Shown here piece after piece: positions 1 through 10,236 of a stretch of DNA of 64,000 nucleotides (position 1 is the stretch's first letter; each line of letters starts with the position of its first letter). The stretch is from a bacterium (GTDB lineage: Bacteria > Bacillota > Bacilli > Lactobacillales > Streptococcaceae): positions 158,721 to 222,720 of the forward strand of contig CAJNDO010000002.1 of assembly GCA_905221545.1 (NCBI GenBank), given 5' to 3'. Position numbers and translations under genes: made by a program. The notes below the pieces were generated by a model. That model was not told the origin of the DNA. It made no database searches and worked only from the letters and a program-made list of their open reading frames with translations.

Positions 1-276
1 TTTTTCAATTTCAAGAACGGTTTCATTGAGATGAATAGGGGTATCAAAGCCGTTTAATTGCTCGATTAGACGGTTAGTCAATTCTTCTCCAGTCAGGTTT
101 GGGAAACCTGGAACGTCTAGGATTTCCTTTTCAGGATAGAGAATGGCAGGTTGTCCACCTAGTTGGGGAAGAGAGTCGATGATTTGAACCTTGGCTTGGC
201 GTAGGTGGGCGTAGAATGCTGCAAAAAGCCCGACTGGACCACCACCTACAATGGTAATATCATATAGTTGAGACAT
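1..276 (-). CDS. Ferredoxin-NADP+ reductase, type 2 (N-terminal part)
   Basis: This is the first 92 codons of an FAD/NAD(P)-dependent oxidoreductase; the rest lies beyond the left edge. The start is the ATG at 274-276 read on the minus strand, behind an AAAGGAG ribosome site. Residues 9-16 (IVGGGPVG) form the FAD-binding Rossmann glycine motif. The following Gln-Leu-Gly-Gly-Gln-Pro segment is typical of thioredoxin-reductase-like ferredoxin-NADP reductases of Firmicutes, which lack the thioredoxin-reductase CxxC. The CxxC region is outside the window, so a thioredoxin reductase is not strictly excluded. The gene is divergent from cdaA. Confidence 0.8.
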   Translation of the reverse strand, partial: MSQLYDITIVGGGPVGLFAAFYAHLRQAKVQIIDSLPQLGGQPAILYPEKEILDVPGFPNLTGEELTNRLIEQLNGFDTPIHLNETVLEIEK

Positions 277-369
277 GGTTTCTCCTTTGTTTTTTCTAGT
301 CAGTTTATTTTATCATATTTTTTCTTTAATTTAAAATGAAGTAGGATAGGGAAAAAAATGTCAGAAAAA

Positions 370-378
370 TGGTATAAT
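370..378 (+). promoter_or_regulatory. Extended -10 promoter of the cdaA operon
   Basis: TGGTATAAT is a perfect extended -10 element with no convincing -35 box. The predicted start near 385 lies downstream of the ATG at 358, which rules that ATG out as the cdaA start and favours the ATG at 415. Confidence 0.75.
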
Positions 379-414
379 AGAAAGGAACGTGTTTGGACAG
401 AGAGGAGACAGCAG

Positions 415-1272
415 ATGAACTTTCAACAATTATCCAACCTGCAATATTGGACTAGCTTGTTTTCTAGTCCTTGGAGTATTGCCATCAATTTGTTTGATAT
501 TTTGATTGTGGCCTATATTTTATATCGTTTTACAAAAGCGATAGCTGGCACCAAGATTATGATTTTGGTGCGGGGGGTCGTGATCTTTGTATTAGCCCAG
601 GTTGTGGCCAATATCCTTGGTTTAACAACGATTTCTTGGTTGATTAATCAGATTATCACCTATGGGGTTATTGCTGCAGTTGTTATCTTCTCTCCAGAGA
701 TTCGAACTGGTTTGGAACGCTTGGGAAGGGCGACAGATTTCTTTTCTACCACTCAAATAAGTGCAGAAGAGAAAATGATTCGTGCCTTTGTTAAGTCAGT
801 TGAATACATGAGTCCTCGTAAGATTGGCGCTCTGGTTGCTATTCAACGAGTTCGGACCTTACAAGAATATATTGCGACAGGAATTCCCTTGGATGCTAAA
901 ATTTCAGCAGAACTCCTCATCAATATTTTTATTCCCAATACTCCTCTACATGATGGTGCTGTGATTATCAGAGAAAATCGAATTGCAGTCACCTCTGCCT
1001 ATCTGCCTTTGACAGAAAGCACAGGGATTTCCAAGGAATTTGGAACCAGGCACCGGGCTGCTATCGGTTTATCAGAAGTGTCGGATGCCCTGACCTTTAT
1101 CGTATCAGAGGAAACAGGTGGTATTTCTATTACCTACAATGGGATTTTCAAGCATGATTTGACTCTTGAAGAATTTGAAGCAGAGCTACGAACAATTCTT
1201 TTGCCAGCTGTTGAGGAAAAAGTGAGTTTCAAGGACCGTTTGCTAGGAGGTTGGAAATATGAGAAAAAATAG
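415..1272 (+). CDS. cdaA: Diadenylate cyclase CdaA
   Basis: This membrane-bound enzyme condenses two ATP into the second messenger c-di-AMP, which controls potassium and osmolyte balance and wall homeostasis. The 285-aa product has three N-terminal hydrophobic segments (about residues 15-85) followed by a cytoplasmic DAC domain. Both catalytic signatures are present: LHDGA with Asp180, and RHR at 212-214. I chose the ATG at 415 because an AGAGGAG site precedes it and because the promoter lies inside the longer reading frame that begins at 358. It overlaps cdaR by 14 bases and is followed by glmM, the conserved Firmicutes cdaA-cdaR-glmM operon, in which both partners modulate cyclase activity. 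Confidence 0.95.
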   Translation: MNFQQLSNLQYWTSLFSSPWSIAINLFDILIVAYILYRFTKAIAGTKIMILVRGVVIFVLAQVVANILGLTTISWLINQIITYGVIAAVVIFSPEIRTGLERLGRATDFFSTTQISAEEKMIRAFVKSVEYMSPRKIGALVAIQRVRTLQEYIATGIPLDAKISAELLINIFIPNTPLHDGAVIIRENRIAVTSAYLPLTESTGISKEFGTRHRAAIGLSEVSDALTFIVSEETGGISITYNGIFKHDLTLEEFEAELRTILLPAVEEKVSFKDRLLGGWKYEKK

Positions 1273-2038
1273 TCTATATATCATTTCATCTCTCTTTTTT
1301 GCTTGTGTCTTATTTATCTATGCAACGTCAACCAACTTTCAAAATAGCAATACCGCAAGGCAGGTCAAATCAGAAACCTACACTAATACGATAGCAAATG
1401 TTCCTATCGATATTCATTATGATGACGACCAGTATTTCATTAGCGGATTTGCATCAGAGGTTTCCGTTGTGCTGACAGGTGCCAATCGTGTGACTTTGGC
1501 CAGCGAAATGCAGGAAAGTACTCGTAAGTTTAAGGTGACAGCGGATTTGACAGATGCTAGTGTTGGAACGATTGAAGTTCCCTTGAACATTGAAAATCTT
1601 CCTAGTGGATTGACCGCTGTGGCAACGCCTCAAAAGATTACAGTGAAAGTTGGGAAGAAGGTTAAGCGAGATGGGATGATTGTTGTGCCACAAGTTGACC
1701 AAAGTCAGATTGATCCGAAACTACAGCTTGATAGTGTAACCGTATCAAACGAACGAGTTTCAGTTACAACTGACCAGGAAACATTAGCTAAGATTGACAA
1801 AATTATTGCACTTTTACCAACCAGCGAACGCATAACAGGTAATTACAGTGGTTCGGTACCTTTGCAGGCAATCGATCGCAATGGTGTTGTTTTACCAGTA
1901 GTGATCACTCCGTTTGATACGACAATGAAGGTGACTACAAAACCAGTAGCACCAAGTTCAAGCACATCAAATTCAACTACAAGCAGTTCGTCGGAGACAT
2001 CTTCGTCAACGAAAGCAACTAGTTCAAAAACGAATTAA
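1259..2038 (+). CDS. cdaR: CdaA regulatory protein, YbbR domains
   Basis: The 259-aa protein has one N-terminal membrane anchor (about residues 6-24) and an extracytoplasmic part with YbbR-type beta domains (about 40-210). It ends in a Ser/Thr-rich low-complexity tail (about 232-259). YbbR/CdaR proteins bind CdaA at the membrane and tune c-di-AMP synthesis. The start is embedded in the end of cdaA, with AGGAGG just upstream, which implies translational coupling. The Ser-rich tail is probably an unstructured wall-spanning extension. Confidence 0.9.
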   Translation: MRKNSLYIISSLFFACVLFIYATSTNFQNSNTARQVKSETYTNTIANVPIDIHYDDDQYFISGFASEVSVVLTGANRVTLASEMQESTRKFKVTADLTDASVGTIEVPLNIENLPSGLTAVATPQKITVKVGKKVKRDGMIVVPQVDQSQIDPKLQLDSVTVSNERVSVTTDQETLAKIDKIIALLPTSERITGNYSGSVPLQAIDRNGVVLPVVITPFDTTMKVTTKPVAPSSSTSNSTTSSSSETSSSTKATSSKTN

Positions 2039-2062
2039 AAATAGGAAAAGGATTTTATAAAA

Positions 2063-3415
2063 ATGGGTAAATATTTTGGGACTGATGGAGTCCGTGGAGA
2101 AGCTAACGTAGAACTAACGCCAGAATTGGCCTTTAAATTAGGACGTTTTGGAGGTTATGTTCTCAGCCAACATGAAACGGAAGCGCCGAAAGTTTTTGTG
2201 GGACGTGATACACGTATTTCTGGGGAAATGCTAGAATCTGCCTTGGTGGCAGGTCTCCTTTCAGTTGGTATTCACGTATATAAACTAGGCGTTTTGGCAA
2301 CACCAGCAGTAGCTTACTTGGTTAAAACTGAAGGAGCAAGTGCAGGTGTCATGATTTCTGCTAGCCATAACCCAGCCCTTGATAACGGGATTAAGTTCTT
2401 TGGTGGGGATGGCTTCAAACTAGATGACGAAAAAGAAGCAGAAATTGAAGCCTTGCTAGATGCTGCGGAAGATACTCTTCCTCGTCCAAGTGCAGAAGGT
2501 TTGGGAACCTTGGTAGATTACCCAGAAGGTTTGCGTAAGTATGAAGGCTACCTTGTTTCAACTGGAACTCCTCTTGAAGGAATGAAGGTTGCCTTGGACA
2601 CAGCCAATGGTGCAGCGTCTACAAGTGCCCGTCAAATCTTTGCAGACCTCGGTGCTCAATTGACGGTTATCGGAGAAACACCAGATGGGCTTAACATTAA
2701 CCTTAATGTTGGTTCAACCCACCCAGAAACCCTTCAAGAAGTGGTCAAAGAAAGCGGCTCAGCTATTGGTTTGGCCTTTGACGGAGACAGTGACCGTTTG
2801 ATTGCTGTTGATGAAAATGGAGATATCGTTGATGGTGACAAAATCATGTACATCATCGGGAAATACCTTTCTGAAAAAGGACAATTGGCCCAAAATACAA
2901 TTGTGACAACTGTTATGTCTAATCTTGGTTTCCACAAGGCCTTGGACCGTGAAGGCATTAACAAGGCAGTCACTGCAGTTGGCGATCGCTATGTTGTTGA
3001 AGAAATGAGAAAATCAGGCTACAACCTTGGTGGTGAACAATCTGGTCACGTCATCTTGATGGATTACAATACCACAGGTGATGGTCAATTATCAGCTGTC
3101 CAATTGACTAAAATCATGAAGGAAACTGGTAAGAGCTTGTCAGAGTTGGCCGCAGACGTAACCATCTATCCACAAAAATTAGTCAATATCCGAGTGGAAA
3201 ATGCCATGAAGGAAAAGGCTATGGAAGTGCCAGCTATCAAGGCTATTATCGAGAAGATGGAAGCTGAAATGGAGGGGAATGGACGTATCCTTGTCCGCCC
3301 AAGTGGAACAGAGCCCCTTTTGCGTGTCATGGCAGAAGCGCCTACAACAAAAGAAGTGGACTACTATGTTGATACCATCGCTGATGTAGTTCGAGCTGAA
3401 ATCGGGATTGACTAA
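2063..3415 (+). CDS. glmM: Phosphoglucosamine mutase
   Basis: The enzyme interconverts glucosamine-6-phosphate and glucosamine-1-phosphate on the route to UDP-GlcNAc, which feeds peptidoglycan and other wall polymers. The 450-aa protein has normal family length. The phosphoserine loop SASHNP places the catalytic serine at residue 101. The metal-binding loop DGDSDR is at 240-245, and the C-terminal sugar-phosphate loop is RPSGTEP. It is third in the cda operon, 24 bases after cdaR, with AGGAAAAGG upstream of the ATG. Confidence 0.97.
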   Translation: MGKYFGTDGVRGEANVELTPELAFKLGRFGGYVLSQHETEAPKVFVGRDTRISGEMLESALVAGLLSVGIHVYKLGVLATPAVAYLVKTEGASAGVMISASHNPALDNGIKFFGGDGFKLDDEKEAEIEALLDAAEDTLPRPSAEGLGTLVDYPEGLRKYEGYLVSTGTPLEGMKVALDTANGAASTSARQIFADLGAQLTVIGETPDGLNINLNVGSTHPETLQEVVKESGSAIGLAFDGDSDRLIAVDENGDIVDGDKIMYIIGKYLSEKGQLAQNTIVTTVMSNLGFHKALDREGINKAVTAVGDRYVVEEMRKSGYNLGGEQSGHVILMDYNTTGDGQLSAVQLTKIMKETGKSLSELAADVTIYPQKLVNIRVENAMKEKAMEVPAIKAIIEKMEAEMEGNGRILVRPSGTEPLLRVMAEAPTTKEVDYYVDTIADVVRAEIGID

Positions 3416-3447
3416 ATCCTAGAAAACTAGATGAAAATAAAAATTTA

Positions 3448-3456
3448 TGGTACAAT
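3448..3456 (+). promoter_or_regulatory. Extended -10 promoter upstream of the DUF1149 gene
   Basis: TGGTACAAT matches the extended -10 consensus. A second TATAAT lies at 3461-3466, and either could drive the DUF1149-degV pair. The start codon is 33 bases further on. Confidence 0.6.
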
Positions 3457-3488
3457 AGCTTATAATATTGTAGCCGAGGGAGAAAGAC

Positions 3489-3863
3489 ATGAATCTTAAA
3501 CGTGAACAAGAATTTGTTAGTCAGTATCATTTTGATGCGCGTAATTTTGAATGGGAAAATGAAAATGGAGCTCCTGAAACCAAGGTGGATGTGAATTTCC
3601 AATTGCTCCAACATGACCAAGAAAATCAAGTGACTTCCTTGATTGTCATCTTGACCTTTATGATTGTATTTGATAAGTTTGTCATTAGTGGAACCATCTC
3701 ACAGGTGAACCATATCGATGGTCGTATTGTCAATGAACCAAGTGAATTAAGCCAAGAAGAAGTGGAAACCTTGGCTCGTCCATGTTTGAACATGCTTAAC
3801 CGTTTGACTTACGAAGTAACTGAAATTGCATTAGACTTACCAGGAATCAATTTGGAGTTCTAA
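3489..3863 (+). CDS. DUF1149 (SecB-like fold) family protein
   Basis: This 124-aa cytoplasmic protein belongs to the DUF1149 family of lactic acid bacteria. It has an alternating beta-strand pattern without membrane segments or cysteines, followed by a C-terminal helix (about residues 80-110) and the ending DLPGINLEF. The family is thought to share a SecB-like fold, but no activity is established. The degV start follows the stop by one base, so the two are almost certainly co-transcribed. The role is unknown. Confidence 0.85.
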   Translation: MNLKREQEFVSQYHFDARNFEWENENGAPETKVDVNFQLLQHDQENQVTSLIVILTFMIVFDKFVISGTISQVNHIDGRIVNEPSELSQEEVETLARPCLNMLNRLTYEVTEIALDLPGINLEF

Positions 3864-3864
3864 T

Positions 3865-4713
3865 ATGAAACTAGCTGTTATCACAGATTCTTCTGCCTAT
3901 CTTAGTAAAGATACCTTACAAAGAGAAGATTTATTTGTCTTGGATATTCCTGTCAATATTGATGGTGAGGAGTATGTCGAAGGCATTAATCTGACTGCTG
4001 AGGAATTTTACCAAAAAATGGCTCAGGCTTCTGAATTGCCTAAGACCAGTCAACCAAGCATTGCCAAGTTAGATGAAATCTTAACTTCGCTCAAAGAACA
4101 AGGCTATACCCATGCCTTGGGGCTTTTCCTATCTTCTGGAATTTCAGGTTTTTACCAAAATATCCAGTATATGGTGGATGACTATGAGGGCTTGACCATT
4201 GCTTTCCCAGACACTTTGATTACAAGCGCTCCGCTGGGTATCATGGTTGAAAGTGTCTTTAACTGGCGTGACCAGGGCGATGATTTTGCCATTATTCAGG
4301 ATAAGCTAGCTATGCAAATCAGCCGTACGTCAGCTTTTATCATGGTAGATGATTTGGACCACTTGGTGAAAGGTGGACGCCTTTCAAATGGGGCTGCGAT
4401 TTTGGGTAATCTGTTAAGCATTAAGCCAATCCTTTATTTTAACGATCAAGGTGTGATTGAAGTTTACGAAAAAGTTCGTACTGAGAAGAAAGCAACCAAG
4501 CGCTTAATTGAAATTATCAAGGAAACAACGGCTTCAGGTCAATATCGGGTCATTGTTATTCATGGAAATGCTCCTGAAAAAGCTGAAGAATTGCGTCAAC
4601 ACTTGCTTGAATCTGGAGTAGGTACAGGTATTTCACTTGCTACATTTGGTAGTGTCATTGGGACACACCTAGGTGCAGGAAGTATTGCTCTAGGTTATAT
4701 TCCAGTGATTTAG
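3865..4713 (+). CDS. DegV family fatty-acid-binding protein
   Basis: DegV proteins bind a single fatty acid between two alpha/beta domains. In Firmicutes the related FakB proteins present fatty acids to the kinase FakA for incorporation into phospholipid. The 282-aa sequence starts with the diagnostic ITDSSAYL, has the [10 protein letters not shown] loop in the lipid-head region, and has a conserved GGRLSNG segment near residue 172. It is immediately downstream of the DUF1149 gene. No fakA gene is adjacent, so whether this copy acts as a FakB cannot be told from context. Confidence 0.88.
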   Translation: MKLAVITDSSAYLSKDTLQREDLFVLDIPVNIDGEEYVEGINLTAEEFYQKMAQASELPKTSQPSIAKLDEILTSLKEQGYTHALGLFLSSGISGFYQNIQYMVDDYEGLTIAFPDTLITSAPLGIMVESVFNWRDQGDDFAIIQDKLAMQISRTSAFIMVDDLDHLVKGGRLSNGAAILGNLLSIKPILYFNDQGVIEVYEKVRTEKKATKRLIEIIKETTASGQYRVIVIHGNAPEKAEELRQHLLESGVGTGISLATFGSVIGTHLGAGSIALGYIPVI

Positions 4714-4877
4714 TTAGCACTTCTAGACTAGTTGAGAAGGCTTTGTATCTTAGCAATTGAACACGGACTACCTGCCTCTTGAAAAAAGATGCCTGTCTTG
4801 CCTTTCGTGGGAAGTCAGCGCCATTCCCTATTTTTCATGGGCAGCTAAGGTCCTTTGTATCTTAAATAGGAGTAGAG
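4714..4877 (+). other. Intergenic region with two imperfect direct-repeat pairs
   Basis: This non-coding 164 bases has no clear promoter or terminator. Two short repeats stand out: CTTTGTATCTTA occurs at about 4741 and again at about 4853, and a TTTC(G/A)TGGG unit occurs near 4803 and 4836. It may be a decayed mobile repeat, but I cannot assign a family. Confidence 0.35.
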
Positions 4878-5645
4878 ATGAGTATTCGAGTAATTATTGC
4901 CGGTTTTAAGGGAAAGATGGGCCAAGCTGCTTGTCAGATGGTCTTGGCTGATCCAGACTTGGATTTGGTAGCAGTTTTGGATCCTTTTGAGTCTGAGTCA
5001 GAATGGCAGGGAGTTCCTGTTTTCAAGGATAAGGCTGATTTAGCAGGATTTGAAGCGGATGTCTGGGTAGATTTCACAACTCCAGCTGTTGCCTATGAAA
5101 ATACACGCTTTGCTCTTGAAAATGGCTTTGCTCCAGTAGTTGGAACAACAGGTTTCACAAGTGAAGAAATTGCAGAGCTAAAAGAATTTTCTCGTGCCCA
5201 AGATTTGGGTGGCTTGATTGCCCCTAACTTCGCCCTGGGTGCTGTCTTGCTTATGCAATTTGCGATGCAGGCTGCCAAATATTTCCCAAATGTGGAGATT
5301 ATCGAGCTTCATCATGACAAGAAAAAAGATGCTCCGAGTGGAACAGCTATTAAAACAGCTGAGTTGATGGCGGAAGTTCGAGAGTCTGTCCAGCAAGGTG
5401 CGCCTGATGAGGAAGAATTGATTGCAGGTGCCCGTGGTGCTGACTTTGATGGCATGCGGATCCACTCAGTTCGTTTGCCAGGCTTGGTAGCCCATCAGGA
5501 AGTCATCTTTGGCAATCAGGGAGAAGGATTGACCCTCCGTCATGACTCCTATGATCGTAGCTCCTTCATGACAGGGGTCAATTTGGGAATTAAAGAAGTT
5601 GTCAAGCGTCATGAGCTTGTCTATGGATTAGAACACTTATTATGA
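4878..5645 (+). CDS. dapB: 4-hydroxy-tetrahydrodipicolinate reductase
   Basis: DapB performs the NAD(P)H-dependent reduction step of lysine biosynthesis. The 255-aa protein has the N-terminal Rossmann loop GFKGKMGQ at residues 9-16 and the catalytic segment at 143-156, with His145-His146, Lys148-150 and the DAPSGT substrate loop. Streptococci use lysine, not diaminopimelate, in their peptidoglycan, so the pathway supplies lysine for wall and protein. The gene overlaps cca by 4 bases and opens a dapB-cca-ABC-F operon. Confidence 0.95.
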   Translation: MSIRVIIAGFKGKMGQAACQMVLADPDLDLVAVLDPFESESEWQGVPVFKDKADLAGFEADVWVDFTTPAVAYENTRFALENGFAPVVGTTGFTSEEIAELKEFSRAQDLGGLIAPNFALGAVLLMQFAMQAAKYFPNVEIIELHHDKKKDAPSGTAIKTAELMAEVRESVQQGAPDEEELIAGARGADFDGMRIHSVRLPGLVAHQEVIFGNQGEGLTLRHDSYDRSSFMTGVNLGIKEVVKRHELVYGLEHLL

Positions 5646-6841
5646 GATTAACGCAAATGCCTTCTGAATTTCAGAAGGCTTTACCAGTATTAGAAAAAAT
5701 TAAAGAAGCAGGTTTTGAAGCTTATTTTGTTGGGGGTTCTGTTCGAGATGCCCTCCTCAATCGCCCTATCCATGATGTGGATATTGCGACGTCTTCTTAT
5801 CCAGAAGAGACCAAGCAGATTTTTCCGCGAACAGCCGATATCGGAATCGAGCACGGAACTGTCTTGGTCTTAGATGGGGACGAGGAGTATGAGGTAACCA
5901 CCTTTCGGACAGAAGATGTCTATGTGGACTATCGAAGACCCAGTGCGGTTTCCTTTGTGCGTTCGCTAGAAGAAGACCTCAAACGCCGTGATTTCACAGT
6001 TAATGCCTTTGCCTTAGATGAGGCAGGGGAAATCGTTGACTTGTTCCATGGTTTAGAAGATTTGGAAAAGCAAGTCTTGCGAGCAGTTGGAGTGGCTAGT
6101 GAACGTTTCAACGAAGACGCTCTGCGGATTATGCGCGGTTTCCGTTTTCAGGCTAGTCTTGGCTTTGAACTTGAGCCAGCAACATTTAAAGCTATGAAGA
6201 CCTTGACACCACTTTTGGAGAAAATTTCTGTAGAACGTACCTTCGTTGAGTTTGATAAACTCTTACTGGCTCCGTTTTGGAGAAGGGGCTTGGCTTCCAT
6301 GATTGAGAGTCAAGCTTATGACTATCTCCCTGATATGGCAGCTAGCCAGGACAAGCTCAACAGACTGTTTGAGTTAGAGACCGATTTTACCTTTGAATCT
6401 TCTGAACAAGCCTGGGCGGCTCTACTGTGGGCTTTGGAGATTGAAAATGTGCAGCTATTTTTGAAAGCTTGGAAGACCTCACGCCAATTTGCCAAGCAAG
6501 TTCAGGATTTGCTGACTATTTTGGCTCTGCGTGAAAAGGGAGAATTGAGCAAGCGCGATTGTTACCGCTTTGAATTGGATTTGCTTTTACAAGCTGAAAA
6601 TCTTCGTCAGGCTCAAGGAAAAGAAGTTAATCCACAAGCCATCACAGAAACCTACCAGAGTCTGGCCATTCATGACAAGAAAGAAATTCAAATCAACGGT
6701 GGTATTTTAATCAAGGAATATGGCTATCAACCAGGTCCGGATTTGGGAGAGATTTTAACAGAGATTGAGTATGCCATTGTCGATGGAGAATTGGAAAATG
6801 ACCGACAAGCCATCCATGCTTACCTGGGGGAGAAAAAATGA
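5642..6841 (+). CDS. cca: CCA tRNA nucleotidyltransferase
   Basis: The enzyme adds or repairs the 3'-CCA tail of tRNAs without a nucleic-acid template. The 399-aa class II enzyme shows the GGSVRD motif (31-36) followed by the metal-binding pair Asp45/Asp47, then RRDFTVNA and the [15 protein letters not shown] region that sets nucleotide specificity. No HD phosphohydrolase domain is present, as usual in Firmicutes. The start overlaps the dapB stop (ATGA), and the gene overlaps the following ABC-F gene by 4 bases, which indicates tight coupling. Confidence 0.95.
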   Translation: MRLTQMPSEFQKALPVLEKIKEAGFEAYFVGGSVRDALLNRPIHDVDIATSSYPEETKQIFPRTADIGIEHGTVLVLDGDEEYEVTTFRTEDVYVDYRRPSAVSFVRSLEEDLKRRDFTVNAFALDEAGEIVDLFHGLEDLEKQVLRAVGVASERFNEDALRIMRGFRFQASLGFELEPATFKAMKTLTPLLEKISVERTFVEFDKLLLAPFWRRGLASMIESQAYDYLPDMAASQDKLNRLFELETDFTFESSEQAWAALLWALEIENVQLFLKAWKTSRQFAKQVQDLLTILALREKGELSKRDCYRFELDLLLQAENLRQAQGKEVNPQAITETYQSLAIHDKKEIQINGGILIKEYGYQPGPDLGEILTEIEYAIVDGELENDRQAIHAYLGEKK

Positions 6842-8709
6842 GTGATTTTATCGTTGAAAAACTAAGTAAATCCGTTGGTGACAAGACCGTTTTTAAGGAT
6901 ATTTCCTTTATCATTCATGATTTGGATAGAATTGGTCTGATCGGTGTCAATGGAACGGGCAAGACTACCCTTCTAGATGTCCTTTCGGGTGTTTCTGGCT
7001 TTGATGGGGATGTCAGTCCATTTTCAGCTAAGAATGATTACCAGATTGGTTACTTGACTCAAGATCCTGATTTTGATGATAGCAAGACGGTCTTGGATAC
7101 GGTCCTCTCCAGCGACCTTAAGGAAATCCAACTCATTCGTGAGTATGAGTTGATCATGCTCAACTACAGCGAGGACAAGCAGGCGCGTTTGGAACGGGTC
7201 ATGGCGGAAATGGACTCTCTCCAAGCTTGGGAAATCGAGAGTCAGGTCAAGACCGTTCTTAGCAAGCTGGGCATTCAGGACTTATCGATTCCTGTTGGGG
7301 AATTGTCAGGTGGTCTGAGAAGACGGGTTCAGTTGGCGCAAGTTCTTCTTGGTAATCACGACCTCTTGCTTTTGGACGAGCCGACCAATCATTTAGATAT
7401 TGCGACTATTGAGTGGCTGACCCTCTTTTTAAAAAATTCCAAGAAGACCGTCCTTTTTATCACCCATGATCGTTATTTCCTAGACGCTTTATCAACACGT
7501 ATTTTCGAGTTGGACCGAGCAGGATTGACAGAATACCAAGGAAATTACCAGGACTATGTTCGTCTTAAGGCGGAACAGGATGAGCGTGACGCAGCTCTTC
7601 TTCACAAAAAGGAACAGCTTTATAAGCAAGAATTGGCCTGGATGCGCAGACAACCGCAGGCGCGTGCGACCAAGCAACAGGCTCGTATCAATCGTTTCCA
7701 TGACTTGAAGAAAGAAGTTTCAGGTGGTACTGCTGAGACAGACTTAACCATGAACTTTGAAACCAGTCGTATCGGTAAAAAAGTCATCGAGTTTCAGGAT
7801 GTTTCCTTCGCTTATGAAAACAAGCCTATTTTGCAAGATTTTAATCTCTTGGTGCAGGCCAAAGATCGTATTGGAATCGTTGGGGACAACGGTGTTGGAA
7901 AATCAACCCTGCTTAACCTGATTGCAGGAAGTCTTGAGCCGACAGCAGGGCAAGTTATGATTGGAGAAACCGTTCGCATCGCCTATTTCTCTCAACAAAT
8001 TGAGGGCTTGGATGAAAGCAAGCGAGTTATCAATTACTTGCAGGAAGTGGCAGAAGAGGTCAAGACCAGTGGCGGTTCTACGACTTCCATCGCTGAGTTG
8101 CTGGAGCAGTTCCTTTTCCCACGTTCGACGCATGGAACCTTGATTGAGAAATTGTCAGGTGGAGAGAAAAAACGACTTTATCTCCTCAAACTGCTTTTGG
8201 AAAAACCAAATGTTCTTCTCTTGGACGAACCGACAAATGACCTAGATATTGCAACTTTGACCGTTTTGGAAAATTTCTTGCAAGGCTTTGCTGGTCCAGT
8301 TTTGACTGTTAGTCACGACCGTTATTTCTTGGATAAGGTAGCGACCAAGATTCTCGCTTTTGAGGATGGTAAAATTCGTCCTTTCTTTGGTCATTACACC
8401 GACTACCTTGATGAAAAGGCCTTTGAAACAGATATGGCCAATCAAGTACAAAAGGCTGAAAAGGAAAAAATAGTCAAAGTTCGAGAAGACAAGAAACGCA
8501 TGACCTACCAAGAAAAGCAGGAGTGGGCAAGCATTGAAAGTGATATTGAAGCCTTGGAAAATCGTATCGCTGCTATTGAAGAGGAAATGCAGGCCAACGG
8601 CTCTGACTTTGGTAAGCTGGCTACTCTCCAAAAAGAACTGGATGAGAAGAACGAAGCACTCCTTGAAAAATACGAGCGCTATGAATACCTAAGTGAATTT
8701 GATAGCTAG
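6838..8709 (+). CDS. ABC-F family ATPase (YdiF/Uup type)
   Basis: ABC-F proteins are soluble twin-ATPases that act on ribosomes, either regulating translation or rescuing stalled complexes; they are not membrane transporters. The 623-aa protein has Walker A motifs at 36-43 (GVNGTGKT) and 349-356 (GDNGVGKS), two LSGG signatures, two LLLDEPTN Walker B segments, and the charged inter-domain linker (about 240-310). A C-terminal coiled coil follows (about 540-620). The linker and C-terminal coil fit the YdiF/Uup branch better than the antibiotic-resistance branch. No transmembrane segments are present. Confidence 0.9.
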   Translation: MSDFIVEKLSKSVGDKTVFKDISFIIHDLDRIGLIGVNGTGKTTLLDVLSGVSGFDGDVSPFSAKNDYQIGYLTQDPDFDDSKTVLDTVLSSDLKEIQLIREYELIMLNYSEDKQARLERVMAEMDSLQAWEIESQVKTVLSKLGIQDLSIPVGELSGGLRRRVQLAQVLLGNHDLLLLDEPTNHLDIATIEWLTLFLKNSKKTVLFITHDRYFLDALSTRIFELDRAGLTEYQGNYQDYVRLKAEQDERDAALLHKKEQLYKQELAWMRRQPQARATKQQARINRFHDLKKEVSGGTAETDLTMNFETSRIGKKVIEFQDVSFAYENKPILQDFNLLVQAKDRIGIVGDNGVGKSTLLNLIAGSLEPTAGQVMIGETVRIAYFSQQIEGLDESKRVINYLQEVAEEVKTSGGSTTSIAELLEQFLFPRSTHGTLIEKLSGGEKKRLYLLKLLLEKPNVLLLDEPTNDLDIATLTVLENFLQGFAGPVLTVSHDRYFLDKVATKILAFEDGKIRPFFGHYTDYLDEKAFETDMANQVQKAEKEKIVKVREDKKRMTYQEKQEWASIESDIEALENRIAAIEEEMQANGSDFGKLATLQKELDEKNEALLEKYERYEYLSEFDS

Positions 8710-8710
8710 A

Positions 8711-8758
8711 AGAATAGAAAAATCCCGTCTCGTGACAGGATTTCTCTATTCTTTTTTT
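8711..8758. terminator. Bidirectional terminator between the ABC-F gene and mntE
   Basis: A 15-bp stem with one mismatch (8711-8725 with 8738-8752) is followed by a T run on the plus strand. It lies between convergent genes, and its right arm covers the mntE stop codon. Confidence 0.85.
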
Positions 8759-9930
8759 GTTTCTTGGTGAAAGATATTTTGCCAAGTTTCGTGGCGACGC
8801 CAGATACTGGTATGGACGATTCCGTCCAATTCATAGCAGATGAGTTTGGTCTTTTGACTGATAGAAGTAATCTGAATGTCCTTGATAGCTGAATTCAACT
8901 CTTTTTCGGCTTTATAAGCCTCTTTATCCATCAGCTCTCCATCCTGACGAATATATACAAAATCATCAGCCAAGAGTTCTTCCAGTTGATTTCCCTGATC
9001 AATCAATTGTTCGCGCATAAGCAATTTTTTGTAGACATTGTCTAAAATTTCATCCTCAGGTATAGGTGCTGGCTCGATATGGACATCGGTATCAAAGACA
9101 CCAAAACGCTCTTCCAGCATAGATTCTACCTGATCCGCAATCTCGTGACTTTCATAAACAGACAAGTCAGGATTCATCTCTAGCGTGATATCCAGGTAAA
9201 TATTGCTACCGTAGGTGCGACCTCTTTGGGACTTGACCTTGCTGATTTTGGGAATTTCCATAATGGCTTTTTGATAATCCTCAAGCAGACGGTCGTCGAA
9301 ACCATCTGAAAGGCTAAAGGAAGACTCGATGAAGATATCATAGGCAGTTTTCAAGATAAAGAAAGTGATGATGATAGCGACCAGTTTATCCACAATCGGA
9401 TAGTTGAAACTGCTAGCCAGGATGGCAATGGTCGTACCAAGAGAGGTAACAGCATCAGCAAGATTGTCCTTGGCTGCTGCTTTCAGTGCCTTGGAGTTGG
9501 ATTTTTTGCTGAGGCGAGTATTGTAGAGAAAAACTACAAACATAATCGCTGCAGAAATGATTCCCAGAGTTGCGCCCAGAGGATCAATGACCGTTTCTTC
9601 CCGGCTGAGAATCTTTTGAATGGTATCCCTCAGCACATCAAAGCCAACATAAAACATAATGATGGAAGTGATTAAGCTAGCCAAATCTTCAATCTTCCAG
9701 TGACCAAAACGGTGGTCACGGTCTGCAGGTTGGCGGGCCATTCGAATCCCAATCAAGAGGGCCACATTTCCAATGATGTCCGAGACGTTGTTAAAACCAT
9801 CGGCTACCAAACTGGATGAATGAAGGAGATGTCCAGTAGCCAATTTTGCTGCAGACAAGAGCAGGTAGGTCGAAATACTGATAATGGCCCCACGCTCAGC
9901 CAACTTGAGATTTGAAATAGATTGCTTCAT
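8746..9930 (-). CDS. mntE: Manganese efflux protein, cation diffusion facilitator
   Basis: CDF proteins exchange divalent metal for protons. The 394-aa sequence closely resembles pneumococcal MntE, the Mn2+ exporter, as I remember it. About six membrane helices occupy residues 12-210. The metal-site residues lie in the ADGFNNVSD segment of helix 2 and the DNLADAVTS segment of helix 5. A cytoplasmic CDF dimerisation domain follows (about 215-295), and then an extra domain of roughly 100 residues that looks NTF2/SnoaL-like. It is divergent from mgtA, a second Mn exporter. Confidence 0.9.
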   Translation of the reverse strand: MKQSISNLKLAERGAIISISTYLLLSAAKLATGHLLHSSSLVADGFNNVSDIIGNVALLIGIRMARQPADRDHRFGHWKIEDLASLITSIIMFYVGFDVLRDTIQKILSREETVIDPLGATLGIISAAIMFVVFLYNTRLSKKSNSKALKAAAKDNLADAVTSLGTTIAILASSFNYPIVDKLVAIIITFFILKTAYDIFIESSFSLSDGFDDRLLEDYQKAIMEIPKISKVKSQRGRTYGSNIYLDITLEMNPDLSVYESHEIADQVESMLEERFGVFDTDVHIEPAPIPEDEILDNVYKKLLMREQLIDQGNQLEELLADDFVYIRQDGELMDKEAYKAEKELNSAIKDIQITSISQKTKLICYELDGIVHTSIWRRHETWQNIFHQETKKE

Positions 9931-9963
9931 TCAACTTCCTTTCCAGTCACATAGCATTCTACC

Positions 9964-9992
9964 ATTATACTGGTTTTCAAGGGAAAATTCAA
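9964..9992 (-). promoter_or_regulatory. mntE promoter
   Basis: Reading on the minus strand, a TTGAAT -35 box and a perfect TATAAT -10 box are separated by 17 bases, 34 bases before the mntE start. Confidence 0.7.
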
Positions 9993-10011
9993 ATAAGGCA
10001 ATTTTTACTCT

Positions 10012-10039
10012 TTGAAAACTTTCCAAAATTTGGTATAAT
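10012..10039 (+). promoter_or_regulatory. mgtA promoter
   Basis: TTGAAA and TATAAT with a 16-base spacer, preceded by the TGG extension. Transcription would start near 10046, just ahead of the riboswitch. Confidence 0.8.
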
Positions 10040-10045
10040 AGTACT

Positions 10046-10168
10046 ACTCAAGGGAGTAGCTGGCAGAAACCTGTGATAGTGTCGTCATTCCGAATTTTAT
10101 ACTGAAAAGTATGCTTTCCGGCCCTATCTTAAACAGCGAGACTTGTTATGATTAACAGGTCTCTTTTT
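10046..10168 (+). promoter_or_regulatory. yybP-ykoY manganese riboswitch with terminator
   Basis: The leader contains the conserved elements of the Mn2+-sensing yybP-ykoY family: GGGAGTAGC at the 5' side of the aptamer (10053-10060), GTGTCGTCATTC in the middle and TTTCCGGCCCTAT at the 3' side (about 10115-10126). It ends in an expression-platform hairpin with a 10-bp stem (10138-10147 with 10154-10163) and a five-T run. Bound Mn2+ is expected to disrupt this terminator and allow transcription of the downstream P-type ATPase, as reported for streptococcal mgtA. The alternative antiterminator pairing was not traced base by base. Confidence 0.9.
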
Positions 10169-10236
10169 GTTTGTCGTGAAAAGATATGATGAGAAAAAGA
10201 GAGTCTGTTTTGCACACAATGTCAAGGAGGAGACAC

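Noticed and set aside
358..414. Upstream ATG extending cdaA by 19 residues
   Set aside because: The extended -10 promoter lies inside this stretch, so it is not in the mRNA; the ATG at 415 has a good ribosome site.
10186..10236. Upstream ATG extending mgtA by 17 residues
   Set aside because: No ribosome site; AAGGAGG directly precedes the ATG at 10237 and the added residues are unlike the family.
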